From positions 8,918-24,341 of the forward strand of contig JAGWAK010000023.1 in assembly GCA_021296435.1 (NCBI GenBank): DNA of 15,424 nucleotides, in the 5' to 3' direction. The stretch is from Acidimicrobiia bacterium (GTDB taxonomy: Bacteria > Actinomycetota > Acidimicrobiia > Acidimicrobiales > CATQHL01). The notes under the pieces are model-generated. The model was not told where the DNA came from and did no database searches. It worked only from the letters and a program-made list of their open reading frames with translations. Below are positions 13,168 to 15,424 of this stretch, in pieces; within the stretch, counting starts at the first letter, position 1, and each line of letters starts with the position of its first letter. Position numbers and translations under genes: made by a program.

Positions 13168-14352
13168 CTAGCGGTCGGCTCCCAGCAGCACGGCGTTGTG
13201 GTACTGGGCGCCCGAACCGGCTCCGGTCACCAGGGCCACCTCGGCGCCGGGCACCTGTGACGGCCCGGCGGTGCCGCGGATCTGGCGCACCGCCTCGACG
13301 ATCTTCAGCGTCGGGCCGCCCCAGCCCACGTGCGAGTACGCCATGAGGCCCCCGTCGGTGTTGGTGGGGTGCCGGCCGTCGAGCCCGATGCCGGCCTCGG
13401 CCAGGTAGTCGACCCCCTCACCCTCGCCGCAGAACCCCAGCGTCTCGAACTGCCGGATCACCTCGAAGGTGTTGATGTCGTAGAGCTCGAAGACGTCCAC
13501 GTCGTCGGGCCGCAGGCCGGCCATGCCGAAGCTGCGCCGGTAGGCGCCGGCGCCGATCCGGGCCACGTCGTCGTAGCGGGGCGGATCCACGTACTGCTGG
13601 CGGTACCACTCCGACCCCCCGCCGAGCACCACCGCCGGCGCCGACGGGCAGTCGCGGGCGCGCGCCAGGCTGGTCACGACCATGGCGGCAGCGCCCTCGG
13701 TGGCCAGGCACAGGTCCAGCAGCCGGAACGGCTCGGCCACCGGCGGCGAGGCAAGCACGTCGGCGGGCCGGTAGGGGCCCCGGCCGTACATCACCGCGGC
13801 GGGATTGGCCGACCCGGCGTTGCGGATCGTGGCCGGCACCAGCGCCATCCGCTCGGGGTCCGGGGCGTACCGGCGCAGGTACACCTGCGCCACCAGGGCG
13901 AACTGCGCGGCGGTGAGCGACCCCCAGCACGAGGTGAACTCGTTGTCGGGCCGGGTGTAGCCAGCGACGGACGCCCCGGCGCCGGACTCCCCCGCCCTGC
14001 CCCCGAACACCAGGACCGTCGTGGCTTGGCCGGCCAGGATGGCGCCGGCGGCGTCCAGCAGGCCGGGAGCACCCTGCGGATAGGTGTCCCCCACCCAGTC
14101 GAACCCCTTGCCGAGCAGCGCTGTCCAATCCACAGAGCCTGGATGGAAGACGGTGCCGCCGGGACCGGGCCAGCGCGCTGAGATGCCATCCACGTCGTCG
14201 AGGCTCATGCCGGCATCTTCGAGCGCCGCGTGCGCCGCCTCCAGGCAAATCTGTACCGAGTTGCCTTGGAGGCTCTTGGCCTGACGTGTCGCCGCGACTC
14301 CCGCCACGGCTATGCCCGACAGCGGGTGGCGCCGGGAACCGGAACCGCTCAC
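13168..14352 (-). CDS. Thiolase-fold lipid-transfer protein lacking the thiolase cysteine (Ltp2-like, possible aldolase)
   Basis: 394 residues, full length for the Ltp/SCP-x thiolase group. The first catalytic cysteine region, CASG in true thiolases, reads GAPG (95-98) inside YPQGAPGLLDAAGAILAG, and the C-terminal C-x-G is replaced by GAGSG (378-382), so ordinary thiolysis is unlikely. Landmarks of the Ltp group are ELYDINTF (289-296), LGFCGEGEG (305-313), NTDGGLMAYSHVG (331-343) and IVEAVRQIRG (351-360). Tyr291 and Tyr339 fall near the positions of the tyrosines implicated in the retro-aldol enzyme Ltp2 (Tyr294, Tyr344, from memory). The start is GTG 14352, overlapping the synthetase stop (GTGA), with a GAGGGG stretch upstream. 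Known Ltp2 enzymes need a DUF35 partner (ChsH2); none is in the window. A carbon-carbon cleavage step is the inference. Confidence 0.85.
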   Translation of the reverse strand: MSGSGSRRHPLSGIAVAGVAATRQAKSLQGNSVQICLEAAHAALEDAGMSLDDVDGISARWPGPGGTVFHPGSVDWTALLGKGFDWVGDTYPQGAPGLLDAAGAILAGQATTVLVFGGRAGESGAGASVAGYTRPDNEFTSCWGSLTAAQFALVAQVYLRRYAPDPERMALVPATIRNAGSANPAAVMYGRGPYRPADVLASPPVAEPFRLLDLCLATEGAAAMVVTSLARARDCPSAPAVVLGGGSEWYRQQYVDPPRYDDVARIGAGAYRRSFGMAGLRPDDVDVFELYDINTFEVIRQFETLGFCGEGEGVDYLAEAGIGLDGRHPTNTDGGLMAYSHVGWGGPTLKIVEAVRQIRGTAGPSQVPGAEVALVTGAGSGAQYHNAVLLGADR

Positions 14353-15424
14353 ACCTGGCGCCCCTCGCCCCAGTAGCGCTTGCGGATCTCGTCCTTGGCT
14401 ATCTTGCCGACGGCGTTCTTCGGCAAGGCGTCGATCAAGTCGACGCGCTCGGGCACCTTGATCGAGGTCAGCTCCGAGTGCCGGCAGTGCTCCCGCAGCT
14501 CGTGAGGGCCGACCGCCATCCCCTCCTTGAGCGCCGCCACCGCCACGATGGCCTCGCCCCAGTCGGCATCGGGCACCCCCACCACCGAGCACTCCAGCAC
14601 AGCCGGGTGGCGGTAGAGCACGTTCTCGATCTCGGTGGGGGCGATGTTCAGCCCGCCCCGGATGATCAGGTTCTTGAGCCTGTCGACGATGTAGATGAAG
14701 CCCTCGTCGTCGATCTCGGCCACGTCGCCGGAGTGCATCCAGCCGTCCCGTAGCGACTCGGCCGTGCGCTCGGGGTCCCGGTAGTAGCCCTTCATCACGT
14801 AGGGGCCGCCGAAGATGACCTCACCCCGCTCACCGGGTGCCACGTCGTTGCGCTCGCCGTCCACGACGCGCACGTCCACCGCGTAGGACGGCTGGCCGCA
14901 GGAGCCCAGCAACTCGGGGCGCTCCGTCAGCCCCCGGTGGTGGTCCTCCTTGCGCAGCATGGTGCCGATGGAGGCGATCTCGGCCATGCCGTAGAGCTGG
15001 TTGAAGATGTTCCCGAAGCGACCGACCAACTCCCCGAGGCGCTCCGGCGAGATCGGCGAGGCGCCGTAGCCGAGCGTCACCAGCCCGCCCAGCAGGCCGT
15101 CGTGCGCCGGCGGCAGGCGATCCAGCAGGCGCATCAACTGCGTGGGCACCAGGAAGGAGTGGCTGACTCCCTGGCGATCAACCGTCTCGGCAAACCCTCG
15201 CGGGTCGAAGCTGCGGCTGTCGCGGAACCCCAGCGCGGCGCCCATGAGCAGCGCCGGCACGATCGTGATGTTGACGCTGGAGTTGTGCGGGATCTGCAGC
15301 AGGTAGCGGCTGTGCTGGAAGATCTCGTACTCCAGCGCCGTCACGGTGGCGTGCTGCAGCACCCGGGCGTGGTCGAACAGCACCCCTTTGGGGCGCCCGG
15401 TCGTGCCGCTGGTGTAGACGATGC
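14349..15424 (-). CDS. Acyl-CoA synthetase (AMP-forming, ANL superfamily), N-terminus beyond the window
   Basis: Only the C-terminal two-thirds is present (about 358 residues). The gene enters from beyond the right edge at the ATP P-loop: YTSGTTGRPKG is encoded at 15416-15384. Further adenylation motifs follow: YGMAEIAS (YGxTE type, Thr replaced by Met), MHSGDVAEIDDEGFIYIVDR, LIIRGGLNIAPTEIENVLY and the catalytic-lysine motif LPKNAVGKIAKDEI near the end. The enzyme activates a carboxylic acid to its acyl-CoA through an acyl-adenylate; the chain-length class cannot be fixed without the binding pocket in the missing part. It is the upstream gene of a two-gene unit with the Ltp2-like protein (GTGA overlap), so its product is probably the CoA thioester entering the pathway. 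Confidence 0.93.
   Translation of the reverse strand, partial: IVYTSGTTGRPKGVLFDHARVLQHATVTALEYEIFQHSRYLLQIPHNSSVNITIVPALLMGAALGFRDSRSFDPRGFAETVDRQGVSHSFLVPTQLMRLLDRLPPAHDGLLGGLVTLGYGASPISPERLGELVGRFGNIFNQLYGMAEIASIGTMLRKEDHHRGLTERPELLGSCGQPSYAVDVRVVDGERNDVAPGERGEVIFGGPYVMKGYYRDPERTAESLRDGWMHSGDVAEIDDEGFIYIVDRLKNLIIRGGLNIAPTEIENVLYRHPAVLECSVVGVPDADWGEAIVAVAALKEGMAVGPHELREHCRHSELTSIKVPERVDLIDALPKNAVGKIAKDEIRKRYWGEGRQV

Overview
The window is GC-rich, densely packed DNA that looks like a chromosome segment of a high-GC actinobacterium. Acidimicrobiia or a relative is my best guess, but this is an inference from style and not a taxonomic result. Supporting signs are GTG starts, -10 hexamers lying 6-7 nt before the start codon (leaderless transcripts), ATGA/GTGA stop-start overlaps, and the gene families present. 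I see no tRNA, rRNA, CRISPR array, insertion sequence or phage gene.

Layout. Positions 1-604 hold no intact gene: only a decayed C-terminal remnant of a LivF-type branched-chain amino acid ABC ATPase (minus strand) in otherwise featureless sequence. An MFS transporter (605-1969, minus) and a cyclophilin-type peptidyl-prolyl isomerase (2069-2584, plus) diverge from a short shared promoter region. A TetR regulator (2609-3211, minus) then diverges from a long plus-strand operon. In order, the operon encodes the large and small subunits of a B12-dependent acyl-CoA mutase of isobutyryl-CoA mutase type, its MeaB-like GTPase chaperone, a cytochrome P450, two short-chain dehydrogenases, an NTF2/SnoaL-like protein and a second, paralogous P450. 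After a 118-bp gap with a strong inverted repeat come a heme-oxygenase-like diiron protein (HDO/TenA-PqqC fold) and an acyl-CoA dehydrogenase, which overlap by 4 bp. Converging on them from the right are a thiolase-fold lipid-transfer protein without the thiolase cysteine (Ltp2-aldolase-like) and an acyl-CoA synthetase that runs off the window end.

How it may work together. From 2609 to the end the window reads as one catabolic island for an unidentified branched or isoprenoid-like substrate. The P450s, and perhaps the diiron protein, would oxygenate; the SDRs would oxidise or reduce the resulting alcohol or ketone; the synthetase would form the CoA thioester; the dehydrogenase would desaturate; the Ltp2-like protein would cleave a carbon-carbon bond; and the B12 mutase, kept active by its GTPase, would rearrange the branched acyl-CoA skeleton. 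The TetR protein is placed to control this.

The most distinctive points are: the mutase pocket residues (Phe and Gln where methylmalonyl-CoA mutase has Tyr and Arg); the dehydrogenase's catalytic glutamate at the isovaleryl-CoA dehydrogenase position; two P450s with His in place of the usual I-helix acid; and an HDO enzyme inside a catabolic operon. I do not recognise this combination as a described pathway. The substrate cannot be read from sequence alone.
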